Under the pieces are notes generated by a model that saw nothing but the letters and a program-made list of their open reading frames with translations, ran no database searches and was not told where the DNA came from. A program made the position numbers and the translations under genes. From Sycobia sp. Sy_11 (lineage: Eukaryota > Arthropoda > Insecta > Hymenoptera > Epichrysomallidae), in NCBI GenBank assembly GCA_018907035.1, contig JACCIC010000014.1:1216001-1280000 (forward strand): DNA of 64,000 nt, read 5' to 3'. This document shows positions 33,808 through 44,791 of the stretch, in pieces; positions within the stretch are counted from its first letter, which is position 1; each line of letters starts with the position of its first letter.

Positions 33808-34186
33808 GCCCCCCCCGTCCGCAAAGTCTCCAGACGCATCGGGCCGTTCATCGCGCGCAAGCCGCAGACCTCCATCCATCCTCCGTCCTCCTGCCGCCGC
33901 CACCCCTCCCCCCCCTCCGGCGCCCTCGCTATTATTTTAATCCCCCGCGCCGTGCCACGCATCACTTTCGCCACCGCGTACATAATAATGCGAGCGCTCC
34001 CGCGCGTCCCCGGGCCGTATTTACTCAGCGGAGTAGGAAGTTGTACAGGGGGGGTCGGGGTGGCGGGGCGGCGGGGCGCGGGAGCCAACGCGCGCGCTTA
34101 TCACCCCGTTCCCCCCAAGACTGCGGGTACTCCACGCAGCTGTACAGCCGAGGAGGGCCGCTGTCTTTGCCGCGCGAGCATTCTGT

Positions 34187-34192
<6 letters not shown>
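33808..34192. other. CpG-rich block
   Basis: CpG-rich DNA containing a canonical G-quadruplex motif, listed separately. Overlapping frames on both strands are unrecognised. Confidence 0.45.
34048..34077 (+). other. Canonical G-quadruplex motif
   Basis: G7, GGGG, GGGG and GGGG are separated by TC, TGGC and CGGC. One of the strongest four-run G motifs in the window. Confidence 0.85.

Positions 34193-34218
<26 letters not shown>
34193..34218. repeat. (CT)n microsatellite
   Basis: About 13 CT units after a C-run. Confidence 0.95.
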
Positions 34219-34219
<1 letters not shown>

Positions 34220-34911
34220 TTCCCTCGACCGTTTTTCAGAGAGACATATTTAAGGTATAGACTGGGGGTAACGCGCGTGTGCCCCCCTCCCTCTCATGCC
34301 TCGGTGCCGCCTTGTTCGTGCCTCTTGAAAAACCTACGGAGTAGGGTCTTGCGTTCTCTGCCGCGAATTCGCGTTTGCGTATTACGTAATACAGAGGAGA
34401 AGAGCGCGCGCGTACGCGCGCGCGATCCCGATTGACGGGCCGGGCTGCGAGGGGGGGGGGGAAGGATTTTTAAGCACTGTTTAGCCAAAGTTTCGTATGC
34501 TGTATTTTTGGGCAAGAGGGCATTATAGAGCGTGTGCGAGGGGAAAAGAAGGACGCGGCGGGGGGAGGGGGGTGAGACCGCCGTAGGTACACGAGCCCGT
34601 ACATAGGCGGATTTCAAGAACGCGAAGCGCGCGCGTTCGTACGGTTTTTCTCGCAATACGTCGAGTACATAATAGCATTACTCTCGTGGCCTTTCTACAT
34701 TCTCCCTCCACCCTTTCCCATCTCCGTCTATCTTTCCCTCGTCCTCCGTATCTGTTGTGCCGAATGCTTTGTCGGGGAAAACAGCGCGTGTGCACGGGTG
34801 TAATTCTGCTGTATCCTTTTGAATTACAGCCGGAAAATCGGCCGATGTTGGGAGACGCATTCCTGATTTAAATTTAACTCTCTAGTATTATTTTAAATAT
34901 CTCCCTTTTAT
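34219..34911. other. CpG-rich stretch, no gene seen
   Basis: Includes a perfect alternating palindrome, CGCGCGCGTACGCGCGCG, near 34407-34425 and a G-run near 34450-34461. Overlapping minus-strand frames of 60-120 codons are unrecognised. Confidence 0.45.
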
Positions 34912-34937
34912 TCTCTCTCTCTCTCTCTCTCTCTCTA
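34912..34937. repeat. (CT)n microsatellite
   Basis: About 12 CT units. Confidence 0.95.
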
Positions 34938-36082
34938 TTTCTTCCTTATTACGCCCAAGCTCAATTATTCAAGGGTAAAAGTGTTAAAGTTCTAGAACTG
35001 TTGGGTAAAAATGTAATATTCTAAAATATTTTTGTAATGACAAAGCAATGCGAAGGATAACAGAATGTCCTGCCATTTCGAATGTACCGAGAACATTGTA
35101 TATTTTTTCTTTTATTTTTTTTTCAAATTACGTATCATTTCGACGATTGAAGCAATGAGCTGAGCTTTTAATTATAATTGTATTCCACTTGAGACACAGT
35201 TGTTCCAGCATCGGTTCACGCCAAAGTAAACTTAAGAGGATGGAATTCCATACTTTGTACTAATGAATCGGCTACTTAAGCCACATTAAATTACTTCTAA
35301 TAACGACGTAAATTAAAGTCGCAAAGAGTACTGTCGGAGCGTATAGCGCATGATAAACTTCGCCAGGTGATTCGAGAGTAAATTAAGGTACATTGCGCAG
35401 CCACGTTGCGCGCAGTGAACGAAGTCTGCCCAACACATTTGTCGCGTTCACGCGAAATACAAGAGGGAGCATTAAACGTTCTCGGTCTGACCCAGAGATG
35501 AAGACTCGAACTTAGGAAAATCTTATACATCGTCTGCCACCGTGTTTATCCGGCTGATTCGCCCGACGAGTTTCGACTCGCTGTCTCGAGTAGTTTACCG
35601 GCGCCAATTTTTGGCAAGTAGTCGACTTGCGCGCCAATTGCGAAAACGGCGTAGCCCCTCCCCCCGGTTGATTTCACGAAAAGCCAAGGAAACCCGCCCG
35701 GGACTGCTTGGCCCGTTCGTGCCGACGCAAACGCGCTCGACCGATTCTCCGCGCGTCAGCGCTCCTGGCGTAGCGCTGAGAAAACGGAGAATTCGCGCGG
35801 GACGATTCAGTCACGCCACGGGCGTGAGGCGGATTAATCGTTTTAAACGGCGCGCGGTCCGTTTCGATTCGCCGCCAATGTCGAGATCGCTGTACACGGC
35901 AAAGGCCGCGGGCAGTGAATTTTCGCCATTTGGTCGCCTTACAAGGTACAGAAGCAATGCACGCAAGTAGTCCTTGGACGCTGGAACAAGTTCGCGAAAA
36001 AGAGGCCGGTTTTCGGACAAGAAGTCGTCGATTCCAAGTACAGAGTAGCTGTGATCAAAGGTGGGTTAACTGTCAACGAACA
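34938..36082. other. AT-rich then CpG-rich stretch, no gene assigned
   Basis: AT-rich to about 35530, then CpG-rich to about 36010. A 142-codon Arg/Ser-rich plus-strand frame at 35542-35970 and opposing minus-strand frames are unrecognised. Confidence 0.4.
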
Positions 36083-36084
36083 AC

Positions 36085-36117
<33 letters not shown>

Positions 36118-36118
36118 C
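36083..36118. repeat. A-rich tract
   Basis: Poly-A broken by single C and CG residues. It gives Lys-rich frames that should not be read as protein. Confidence 0.85.
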
Positions 36119-36637
36119 CACATTCGACGCCCTCGAAACTCCAACTGTTCCGGAATATGAAAAGATTTCGGCCCTGGAGCCGTCTGGCGCACAAGCGAAG
36201 AGATTAGCGGTGCCGTATGTGAACAATTTTCACGATATTTCAGGCTTTCACTTTCGGGAATGAATATCGAAGTTGGAGAACAAGCGAATGAGATCACGAG
36301 GGAATGAAAATAAATTTAAAAAATCGCTATTTGCCGTTTTAAATGATCTGCAATTATGTATTTTTCGATCTCGTTTCGTATTTATTGACACATTTACCAT
36401 GCATTTCTCTCCTAAATCGAATCTATGAATTTTAAAGATGCATTAGTACTATAACTGATACAATATGACATATAAATATTCTCCAATCGCATGCACATTT
36501 ATGTGATCGTCGTGAAAAAGTATCCAATATCTATATTTATACTTCAATCAAGTCTGCCTATACATTTACGCAATCATTCGACTATGATATCACAGATATT
36601 CAATTACCAGATTTTACCCGTTTTTGCGTAAAAGAAA
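36119..36637. other. AT-rich stretch, no gene seen
   Basis: Plain AT-rich DNA after a short CpG-rich part at 36120-36230. Confidence 0.5.
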
Positions 36638-36667
36638 AAAGAAAACAAAAAAAAAAAAAAAAAAAAT
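36638..36667. repeat. Poly-A tract
   Basis: An A-rich run ending in about 20 uninterrupted A. Confidence 0.85.
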
Positions 36668-36931
36668 TAATACGATAAAAGCTAAAATTCCCCACACTCG
36701 TCCAACCGGCGCGTCGCTCGCTGTGTACAACGCGCGTCCAGAAAATGTAATTAACATCCTTCAGCGCCGAAACGTTTCGTTACAAATTCAAATAAAATTA
36801 TTTCCCTAATCGAATTTCACGGTAGAGGCGGGGAATCAATGGCCGCGCGGGCTGGCGAGCGCGCTCACAATTACAGATGCATCGGTCAGCCGGCTCCCGA
36901 GAGCGATGCACACATTGTTTCCGCGCACATA

Positions 36932-36934
<3 letters not shown>

Positions 36935-36977
<43 letters not shown>
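36935..36977. repeat. (TA)n microsatellite
   Basis: About 21 TA units. Confidence 0.95.
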
Positions 36978-36980
<3 letters not shown>

Positions 36981-37146
36981 TTCGTGTCCGGCTGGTGTAC
37001 ATTTGCCGAGCGCGCTCAATAATGCAGCCTAGAGATCGCTTTAAATAATTTATTATTATATTAGTCGGCTGCCGCGTTGATCATTCGATTAGTTCATTAT
37101 TGAGGGTATGTATATATGGGTGACCGACCGCGTTGAGAGCAAGAGA

Positions 37147-37177
37147 GCGAGAGAGAGAGAGAGAGAGAGAGAGTGAG
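37147..37177. repeat. (GA)n microsatellite
   Basis: A GA tract with one GCGA interruption. Confidence 0.9.
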
Positions 37178-38281
37178 TGCGGAAGAGAGATAAAACAGAG
37201 AACAGAGAAAGAAGAAGAGGATTCTGCGAGTTTGGGTGTACGAGCGATGTTGCAGCGATGCCATGTATCGTACACTTAGCTGTTGTTATTTGTTCGCTGG
37301 GTTTTCGGCTTTATTTGCCCCTGCGGGCTATTACACCACCAATCTTCTATGTATACGTTCTCTGAACGCGAAAGGTCATTAGTTCACTTCGTAATATATT
37401 AATCAATTGGTATTAAGGTGGTTCGAACGCGACTCCCGAGTCATTGAGATGCTATGAAAATAAATATTCTTCTTGTTTTTTTTTATATAGATACTATAAT
37501 GATATGTAAAAATTAACGTAGTAACCCTTTGAATTAATTTCTAATTCGGTTTGATACTTTTAAAACCTTATCCATACTATTTTTATTTTCCAAAATTTTT
37601 ACCTTAAATCTTTCACAATACTTCAATTTCTAACAGGAATAATTAAATCTACTTTAACTGATCGAAATTCAGTATTATGGAAGATTATATGTTTAAAAAA
37701 TTACATTATTAATACTTCGTTTTTTTATTTGCATTTTCATTTTCCACATGAAATAGCTAAATACGTGAATATTTTTTAAAATGCATGAAATGCCATATCT
37801 ACAGATCTCATTAATCATATTATAGGTATTATTTTCAAAACGTGTTTTTTTCAGCAACAAACGACCGGCAATTTTCGTGAATTTTTCTTCGTCAAAATCT
37901 ATTGTTTTCATTAAATTCTAATAATTATCCATTACTTTCAGTTCTGCTCGAATCACTTTAATCGCTAAAAACAATTTCGTAAATATATTTCGCATTTTTT
38001 TCGCATTAACCGCGCCCTGTACGTTGTTTGAAAGGCCTAAAACAAACGCAATTCTACGTCGACGCGCAAATATCGTAGCGGATACCCTTTGAAGAAAAAA
38101 AAAAAACAAAAAAAAAAACGAGGTAAATATGCGAAACTCCCCGGCGGATGCTATCGCGTATCCGGGCGGCGTTGCACTTTCGACGATATTTCAGTTTGAC
38201 GATTACGTCGCCGCGGCACGCGTGTGTATCTTTCGCCCGAAATTTGTTCGCAACTTTTCGACGACTCGTTCGTCAAAAAAA

Positions 38282-38301
38282 GGGGGAGGGGATGGGGGGG
38301 G
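38282..38301 (+). other. G-quadruplex motif
   Basis: G5-A-G4-AT-G8, where the last run can supply two G-tracts. Confidence 0.7.
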
Positions 38302-39689
38302 AAATACGAAAAAATCGAACAAAAAACGAGTATGCAAAAACTTTCGAAAAATCCTACGGCTGTAACGGGCAACGGAGTTTTTCAAATTTTCCAGGCACAG
38401 TGGACTGCGTGCGCGGAAACTTTTCGACGATTTTTTGGCGCTACAGTCGTAAGTATTATAGTCGAGATGTCGCAGTATTTACTCGCGTCCTTCGCCACTT
38501 TGCATATCGAATGTTCCGAACGAATGAGAGAAAAAGATTTGTCCTTTCAGCGCAGTGTTTATTATTATTTTTTAATACTTTATTTATCAATATCTGGTAC
38601 AGAGTTTGATAAATAACTAGACGAGAGACTCAAAACGGTCTTCATTTTAATGTTTTATACGACGGGTCCTCAGCAACGACCTTTTTTACTTTTCAATCAA
38701 GAGCTATAAAGGCCGTACGATAGGAGATATGTTTAAATTCTTTTTCTCGAGAACTGTGAAATCACGACGTCTAAAAAATTTCTACTCTACGTCAAAATTC
38801 CTTTCCAATTCTAACGGAATGCTGATGATTATTGTTCTTTAAATATCAGAATCAATAAAATCACTGTAGAAATTCTAAAAGGAAATCGACGTATGACTGA
38901 AATGCTTTTAATCGGTATTAAACTTATTTAGTCGCCTTTATTGTGCCGCAAGTGGAAAGAATGGCCCTATGAGCATTTTACGCACAAGACCGAACGCACG
39001 TCAATTAAATTCGAAGCTTAATCTTTTTAATTCCCGGCGCTATCTATTTTCAAATTTCGGCAACAGGCAGATTTCCTGATTAAGCAAACACTGCGCCACT
39101 GAAATTCTAAGGGTCGTCTTTGAAATTGCAACTAACTTTCATTTCAAAATTTTATTTTTCCATTATGAATTCCTAAATAAAACGTTTTACCCTATGATTA
39201 ACATTGAGTATTGATGAAATTTTTTTTTGGCACGCGATTTATTTTGATGCTCTGAGTCAGATTTCGATCGTAATAGAATTGAAAAGAAGCGCGCATTAAC
39301 GCTCACATTTCGCAGTTTAAGATCATGAATTTCAGAAAGCTGTTTAAAATATTAGGGCAATCTGAACGCTCGATAAGTGTACGTTATCAACTCAGATACA
39401 AAATCTATAAAAAAAAACGACAGTTATATCAGAGCATTGTTTAGAAACAGCTACGTAATCTTGATCCAAATAAATCTAAATTATTACGCACGTTACGTAA
39501 AAGTACAAGGTTAAATAGTATTCAAATTGTCGAAACAACAAACATTTTGAACAACGATAAATATATTATAAACGACATAATTGAATCTTAGGCGTCTCAT
39601 CGTTTACGACTGTCTGTTGGGCAACGATGGGAATTTCCAGGTTTTTCCCCGTTAAACAGCGCTACCGGAATATGATCCTGAGCTGTCGA

Positions 39690-39720
39690 TACGATGCGAC
39701 CTGATACGATGTGACCTGAC
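39690..39720. repeat. Short tandem duplication, 15-bp unit, two copies
   Basis: GATACGATGCGACCT is followed directly by GATACGATGTGACCT, with one mismatch. Confidence 0.8.
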
Positions 39721-40230
39721 TATCGATCATCGTAACGATTGCACCTTTGCCTATTACTATACTTGAATCTCGAGAATCTCCTCAGATCCCGTCTCTATTT
39801 TCGATAATGTCATTACAGCCGTAACAAAAAGTCGATTCCAAATAAAGATACTTCAAACGTGAAACTATCGATATCTGTTCTGATACTTAGTCGATCCATT
39901 TCGCAAGACGATATTAACGAACATAAAGCATCGTCCGCGTTCACGTAAAAACGCAATAGCTCGTATTCCAATCGAATCGTCCCCCCCTCCCCCCCGTCAA
40001 ACGGCAGCGCGGCGACCTCGCGCAATCGTTGCGCGCGTATCGCCCGCGTTGTTATTGTTGCACCGAGGCCCGGATCCACGCTCGCTCCGCATTCGAACGT
40101 GCGCCGAACGTTACTCGGCACCCTCGCGCCCGAACCGTCGGGGAAACACCGCGGGCGCGCGTTTACCCCGAACGAGGGGGAGGGGGGGTGGAAGTCCGCG
40201 GAGCCGCCGCACAGCGCGAGATCGAGAGGG

Positions 40231-40231
<1 letters not shown>

Positions 40232-40279
<48 letters not shown>
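40232..40279. repeat. (GA)n microsatellite
   Basis: About 24 GA units in CpG-rich DNA. It inflates the 222-codon plus-strand frame and the 193-codon minus-strand frame across it. Confidence 0.95.
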
Positions 40280-40340
40280 ATCGGCGTCTCCCCTGTACGT
40301 CTGAACTCCCGCAGGTCCTCATCCCCTTTCTCTTCCTTCT

Positions 40341-40370
40341 TCTCCTCATCCTCCTCATCCTCCTCATCCA
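40341..40370. repeat. 9-bp tandem repeat, three copies
   Basis: CTCCTCATC is repeated three times with no mismatch. Confidence 0.9.
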
Positions 40371-40644
40371 CCGCCACGCACGCGGATCCCTCAAAGAGCT
40401 CCCGGACGTACCGCGGCGCCAGGGGCTGGGAGGGGTGCGGGGGTAGGAGAGAAACTTCGGGCGGCCGGTCGTTTCACGCTACGATTAACGCGATTCTCGC
40501 GTTAAACTCGATTTACCAGACCCCCGTAACCCCCTTCGCCGCTCTCCACTCCCTTTCGCCTTTTTGCGCGCAGGAGCCGCGCCGCGCCGCGCTTGTTCCG
40601 ATTAATAACGCGAGGCGGCGCCGGGGCAGACTTCCGTACCCTTC
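40371..40644. other. CpG-rich stretch
   Basis: CpG-rich DNA without a recognisable gene. Confidence 0.45.
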
Positions 40645-40674
40645 TTGCTCTCTCTCTCTCTCCCTCTCTCTCTC
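40645..40674. repeat. (CT)n microsatellite
   Basis: A CT tract with a CCC interruption. Confidence 0.9.
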
Positions 40675-41489
40675 GGCGATTATTTGTCGAGCGGCCTACT
40701 CCGCGCGGCGCGTGTAATTTTCGGAAACGGGTGGCGACGCCTATATACTCAGCCGCGTAATTGCGCGCCGCGGAAGCTGCCTGGGTGGTTGGCAAAAAAT
40801 TGTACAGCTCCAGAGTATTATAGTGCGTGTAGTGGCAGAGCGGACGATCCGTATCAAGTGCAGCGTCTGCCGTTTTGTTTAAATCAATTTGTAGTTGGAT
40901 CATTGAGGGTGGCATCCGTCGAGCGTAAGAGAGCCAACAGCGACCGGGCACGAATCTTAGTTCGATGCATCAATGATGCGTTTCAAACAATACCCCGTGT
41001 TGAAATTCATTCTCGAATCTAACTAGTATCGGGTAAGTTTTCCTTATTAAATGTTCGGATCCAGAAGGGAAATCTAGTCTGATCCTAGTTCCGATTTGTC
41101 CTACTTTTAATAGCTTTTCATATAGGGAACGAGCTTAGATTTTGGTAGGTATACCAAGTTAGAAACTAGACAGAATCTAGTCAGAAAATTTAGAAATTAA
41201 GACGATTTATAAATTATCCTAATTTTGTTTCCTCGATCAAGTGAATAATTGTTTGACTCTTTAATATTTATTTAATTAAAATAAAAAATATATTTACGTA
41301 CTTAGGTAACGCATGCCATTTAATTAGAATTTATAAATTATTGTCTATATGCATTACTACGTATTACGATTTGCAGTTAATAATTCATAATTATTAATAT
41401 ATTTTTTTTACACTAATTATTGTAAAATTTAATATTAAGCACCTCTGTTGAACGTATAAATTATTTTATTACAATGAAAAAAATTCCGA
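40675..41489. other. CpG-rich fading to AT-rich stretch
   Basis: At about 41058-41088 the motif GATCCAGAAGGGAAATCTAG resembles GATCGAAGGGAAATCTAAC at about 42094. These may be outer copies of the repeat described at 41783-42075. No gene is seen. Confidence 0.4.
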
Positions 41490-41572
41490 CCTCCGCTGAG
41501 TATCAAACCCACCGCCCTACGATTCGCAAGCTAACGCATTATTCACTATGCTAAAACGCAATATGCGATTAC
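41490..41572 (-). mobile_element. tRNA-derived SINE-like head
   Basis: On the minus strand an A-box-like TAGCATAGTGAAT (within about 41552-41534) is followed by GCTTGCGAATCGTAGG and a B-box-like GGGTTTGATACTC (41510-41498). This is a tRNA-like order and spacing. The B-box has one change at a normally invariant position, and an acceptor stem cannot be closed, so it is not a working tRNA gene. AT-rich sequence continues past the head and may be a SINE body. It could instead be a decayed tRNA pseudogene. Confidence 0.5.
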
Positions 41573-41672
41573 TATACTATACTTTGCATATGACCGTACA
41601 TCACTTAAGATCATATAATAATATTTTATAAATACAAGATAATACATACATAGTAAATCAATTTTTTAAATT

Positions 41673-41690
41673 CTTTCCCATCTTGGAAAG
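41673..41690. repeat. Inverted repeat resembling the 41.8-kb hairpin
   Basis: CTTTCC and GGAAAG around CATCTT. Together with 41793-41816 it suggests a further, partly inverted unit of the same repeat upstream of the (TA)n tract. Confidence 0.5.
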
Positions 41691-41711
41691 ATCTTCGGGT
41701 GTTTATATATT

Positions 41712-41715
<4 letters not shown>

Positions 41716-41767
<52 letters not shown>
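41716..41767. repeat. (TA)n microsatellite
   Basis: About 26 TA units, apparently interrupting the ~110-bp repeat region. Confidence 0.95.
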
Positions 41768-41773
<6 letters not shown>

Positions 41774-41782
41774 GTGCGCATA

Positions 41783-42075
41783 AGGTCTTGACTTGGAAAG
41801 ACATTGTTCTTTCCAATATTAAAAAGTTGAGGAAATCTAATTAGAATCAAAACAGAAAAACTAACCATTTCCTTACTTCGCCTACTTGGCAGATTCCACC
41901 TAGAAAAACGTCATTCTTTCCAAAGTAAGTTGAAGTTGAGGAAAACTGACTAGATCCAAAATAGAAAGCCTGATAATTTCCTTAAGTTTTCTACTTGTAA
42001 AATTTTGACTATAGAAAGCACGTATTTCTTTCGGAATAAGGAAATCTGAATAAAGTCGAGAAAGTAATAATTAAT
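41783..42075. repeat. Diverged tandem repeat, ~107-112-bp unit, three copies
   Basis: The anchor TTCTTTCCAA recurs at 41807, 41914 and, as TTCTTTCGGA, at 42026. Around each, the blocks run in the same order: TTGACTTGGAAAG-like, TTCTTTCC, AAGTTGAGGAAA, CTGACTAGATCC-like, AAAAYAGAAA, TTTCCTTA and CTACTTG. The third unit has lost its middle. The first unit holds a perfect hairpin, TTGGAAAG (41793-41800) with CTTTCCAA (41809-41816). Non-coding, with many stops. Confidence 0.7.
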
Positions 42076-42937
42076 ATAAGATGATTATTAGATGATCGAA
42101 GGGAAATCTAACTCGGATCTGGCGAGTATTACTTACATGAGGAAATCATCAGTAATACTGACTAGGATCTAGCCCGAACTAGGGATATGCCGAGTATATT
42201 TCTGAACGGGACGTCTTGTTAGCGTTGCGAAAAGCAAAATGTACGATATAGGCGTGAATAAATAAGAAGGGTGCTTAAAAATTTTTTATTCAAAAATGCA
42301 GTCGAGTAAAGACGAGAAGTCGAAACAGAAAGAATAATTTTGAACTTCACGTGTTGTTATGAAACTCGTGGCAAGGGGGTGGGGATTGATTCATGAATGA
42401 TTCTAAAGTTTTAACAGCTTTATAAAACTCACCGCTAATTAAGTATTCTTTATTTATCAAGAAAATTCTTTGTTTATAAAGGAGTAGCATATAAAAATTG
42501 AAGTTTTATTAAGAATGCGATTTTGATTGTCAACGTGTAATTTTTCTACGATTTTTCGGCTTTAGCGTGTAAATTGATTTTGGCATCCTTCAAATTACCT
42601 GGCTGTTCTGGTTCGGGCCTGAGCGTCTGGCTTACAAGATAAATAATCAAGTTCCACATTACGAAGTTGTCGATCTTAAGAAATTTATCGTATTTTGCGA
42701 CAAGTTTTAAATTAAAATTATAATATTTCTTTCAAAGCCCATAATTGAAGTTAGGATCCTCGCACGAGACATGCCATTTGATTTTTGCGATTAGAGTGCT
42801 CGACGAAGTCACTTCAATGTGAATATATTGAAAGGAGACACATTGTGTTAAAGCAGAGCTTAGAAATGGAGCAGCCGATATACGGAATTAAGCGACTCGT
42901 AGTCTTTTACTCACCGCTTAAATTATTATGTGCTCGT

Positions 42938-42940
<3 letters not shown>
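42076..42940. other. AT-rich stretch, no gene seen
   Basis: The first 130 bp keep short similarity to the upstream repeat (AAATCTAACTCGGATCTGG and ACTAGGATCTAGCC). The rest is plain AT-rich DNA with one 66-codon frame that runs into the TA tract. Confidence 0.45.

Positions 42941-42984
<44 letters not shown>
42941..42984. repeat. (TA)n microsatellite
   Basis: About 22 TA units. Confidence 0.95.
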
Positions 42985-42985
<1 letters not shown>

Positions 42986-43153
42986 CAAACTTAAGGCCGA
43001 ACGCGCGCTTTATAATTCCTACCGCGGGGCTTTCAACTATCCTCCGTTCGCCTCGTTTCTTTCCAGCCCTGCGGGCGCGCTGGGCTTTAACTCGAAACTC
43101 TTGCAGCTCCTCGCCACCCACTGATTTATTCCCTGTTTTCATCCTGCTTCCTA

Positions 43154-43156
<3 letters not shown>
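42985..43156. other. CpG-rich insert between two TA tracts
   Basis: A 170-bp CpG-rich segment sits exactly between two ~44-bp (TA)n tracts. The 138- and 114-codon frames across all three are repeat artefacts. Confidence 0.5.

Positions 43157-43201
<45 letters not shown>
43157..43201. repeat. (TA)n microsatellite
   Basis: About 22 TA units. Confidence 0.95.
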
Positions 43202-43204
<3 letters not shown>

Positions 43205-43354
43205 CCATTATGTCGAGCGCAAGACACGCGAGACCCCCTGACGCTCGTCGTTCGCTTTCCAAGTTCCCGAAAGCGAAAGAGGAATTGATTTATTCTATCC
43301 GAGTCTGCACGTGCCGTCTCCGTTCTTTTATTTTATACATGTAGAATTGCCGCG

Positions 43355-43379
43355 TTGTGTGTGTGTGTGTGTGTGTGTA
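43355..43379. repeat. (GT)n microsatellite
   Basis: About 12 GT units. Confidence 0.95.
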
Positions 43380-44476
43380 GGAGAGCTGAGTCCCGAGTTC
43401 TAATTAGTATAAGAACACCGCTTCAGTAATGCACGTGTAACGAATAAACTTTATTGGTGAGAGAGAGAGAGCGAGAGGAAGAACAGAGCTGACTTAATTT
43501 TACTTTAACGCGGTGTGTATAGCGTACTTGTAAAGCTTTGCCGAGATTTATTGTTCGCGGAGCCTGTTCGACAGTGAGTTGTGCAGATCATTTCGAAAAA
43601 CGCAGAATCTCTACTGAGATATAATATACGTCGTTTAATTTCAAAATGAACATCGGGAATAAATTTAACGTAACGTTTGTTGCTTCTGAGTACAATGCGA
43701 ATGAGAAAAATTCATTCGTGTAAATCGAGGCGTTGCAATTTCCCATATCTCCCAAATGAGCACCGGGAAGTTTTAGGGCTCAAAACGGTTCGATCTCCCA
43801 AACGTTCAACATGAGAGGACGAACGAAGGGATGTGATCGTTACGCATACATGCGTATATAAGTCAACGTGCGATGGCCATGAACGACCAACGTTCAAACC
43901 AATGCGGATCTCATCAATGTGTCCCCCAACACGGGTCATATTCTTGCCGCATACGTCGCAAACGATCCACGTTCATTCCCGTTGATACCGGATCATTTTG
44001 CAGCCACAGCGCCTTTCGTATAGCGCAAATCCGAGCGCGCGCCTCCGGCCTCGCTGCCGGTCGGCTCACAAGTTGTCGCGCTCGCTTCCCTTCGGACGAG
44101 TGCGCGCCGAGGACGGCGGTAGAATCGAATCGATCGCCAACGCGTCGTTCGGTCGCGATACGCGCCGACTGGGCTAATGAGGTGGAGGGGGGGGAGGACG
44201 TAACGTCCGCCCTTGAAAGTCGGACTCCCGGGGTCGAAGTCGCGCGCGTCTCGTACCGGACCGGGAGGGGGGGGGAGAGCGTTCTCGGACAACAATGATT
44301 CGCCGGCGGATACGATCTCGCGGGCTCGCGTCCGCAATTATACTCGGAAAAATTAAAATACTCCACCTGCCCCTCTCTCCCCCCTCGCCAAGGCGTGCCT
44401 CTTTCGGTTTATACGCCGCGATCGCGCGCGAGCTTTTTACAACCTCGACGGCTCTTTGCCGTCTCGTTTGGTATAT
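43380..44476. other. AT-leaning then CpG-rich stretch, no gene assigned
   Basis: A short (GA)n lies at 43458-43470. ATCTCCCAAA-like sequence is present twice (about 43746 and 43793). TATATAA (about 43854) precedes a 141-codon frame starting at 43873, but the 18-bp gap is too short for a start codon downstream of a normal transcription start. CpG-rich from 43990. Confidence 0.4.
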
Positions 44477-44486
44477 GCGCGCGCGC

Positions 44487-44519
<33 letters not shown>

Positions 44520-44520
44520 T
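44477..44520. repeat. Compound (GC)n(GT)n(AT)n microsatellite
   Basis: GC, then GT, then AT dinucleotides in direct succession. Confidence 0.9.
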
Positions 44521-44734
44521 ATAATGTATGTATAGAAACGCGGCAAAGCTCTTGCCGATGCGCGCGTTAATGAAAATCTGACAAGGGTAACCGCCGCCGC
44601 ACTGAGCTGGCTCGAGGCGTTGTAAAAATATATGCCCGCGCACGTGTACGCGTCCGGGAAATTCTTGCGATGCGCGGCCATCTAACCGTATAATCATTTT
44701 GCAAGCATTGCGATGCGAGTAAGAGAAAAAACAT

Positions 44735-44735
<1 letters not shown>

Positions 44736-44789
<54 letters not shown>
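44736..44789. repeat. (GA)n microsatellite
   Basis: About 26 GA units. Confidence 0.95.

Positions 44790-44791
<2 letters not shown>

Larger units (their letters stand above)
37178..40231. other. Long AT-rich stretch, no gene seen
   Basis: AT-rich DNA with an A-rich run near 38094-38118, a G-quadruplex motif at 38282-38301 and a 15-bp tandem duplication (GATACGATGYGACCT) at about 39690-39720. It turns CpG-rich from about 39960. The 153- and 130-codon frames near 38148-38616 overlap in two plus frames with two minus frames beside them and are unrecognised. Confidence 0.45.

Noticed and set aside
40049..40717. 222-codon plus-strand frame
   Set aside because: A large share is Arg-Glu from (GA)n plus Ser runs from the CTCCTCATC repeat. 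Long frames also exist on the other strand. No domain is recognised.
43788..43801. GGTTCGATCTCC resembling a pol III B-box
   Set aside because: No A-box at a suitable distance and no cloverleaf.
43854..44298. TATATAA followed by a 141-codon frame
   Set aside because: The start codon lies 18 bp after the TATA-like motif, upstream of where transcription would begin. The protein is composition-driven.
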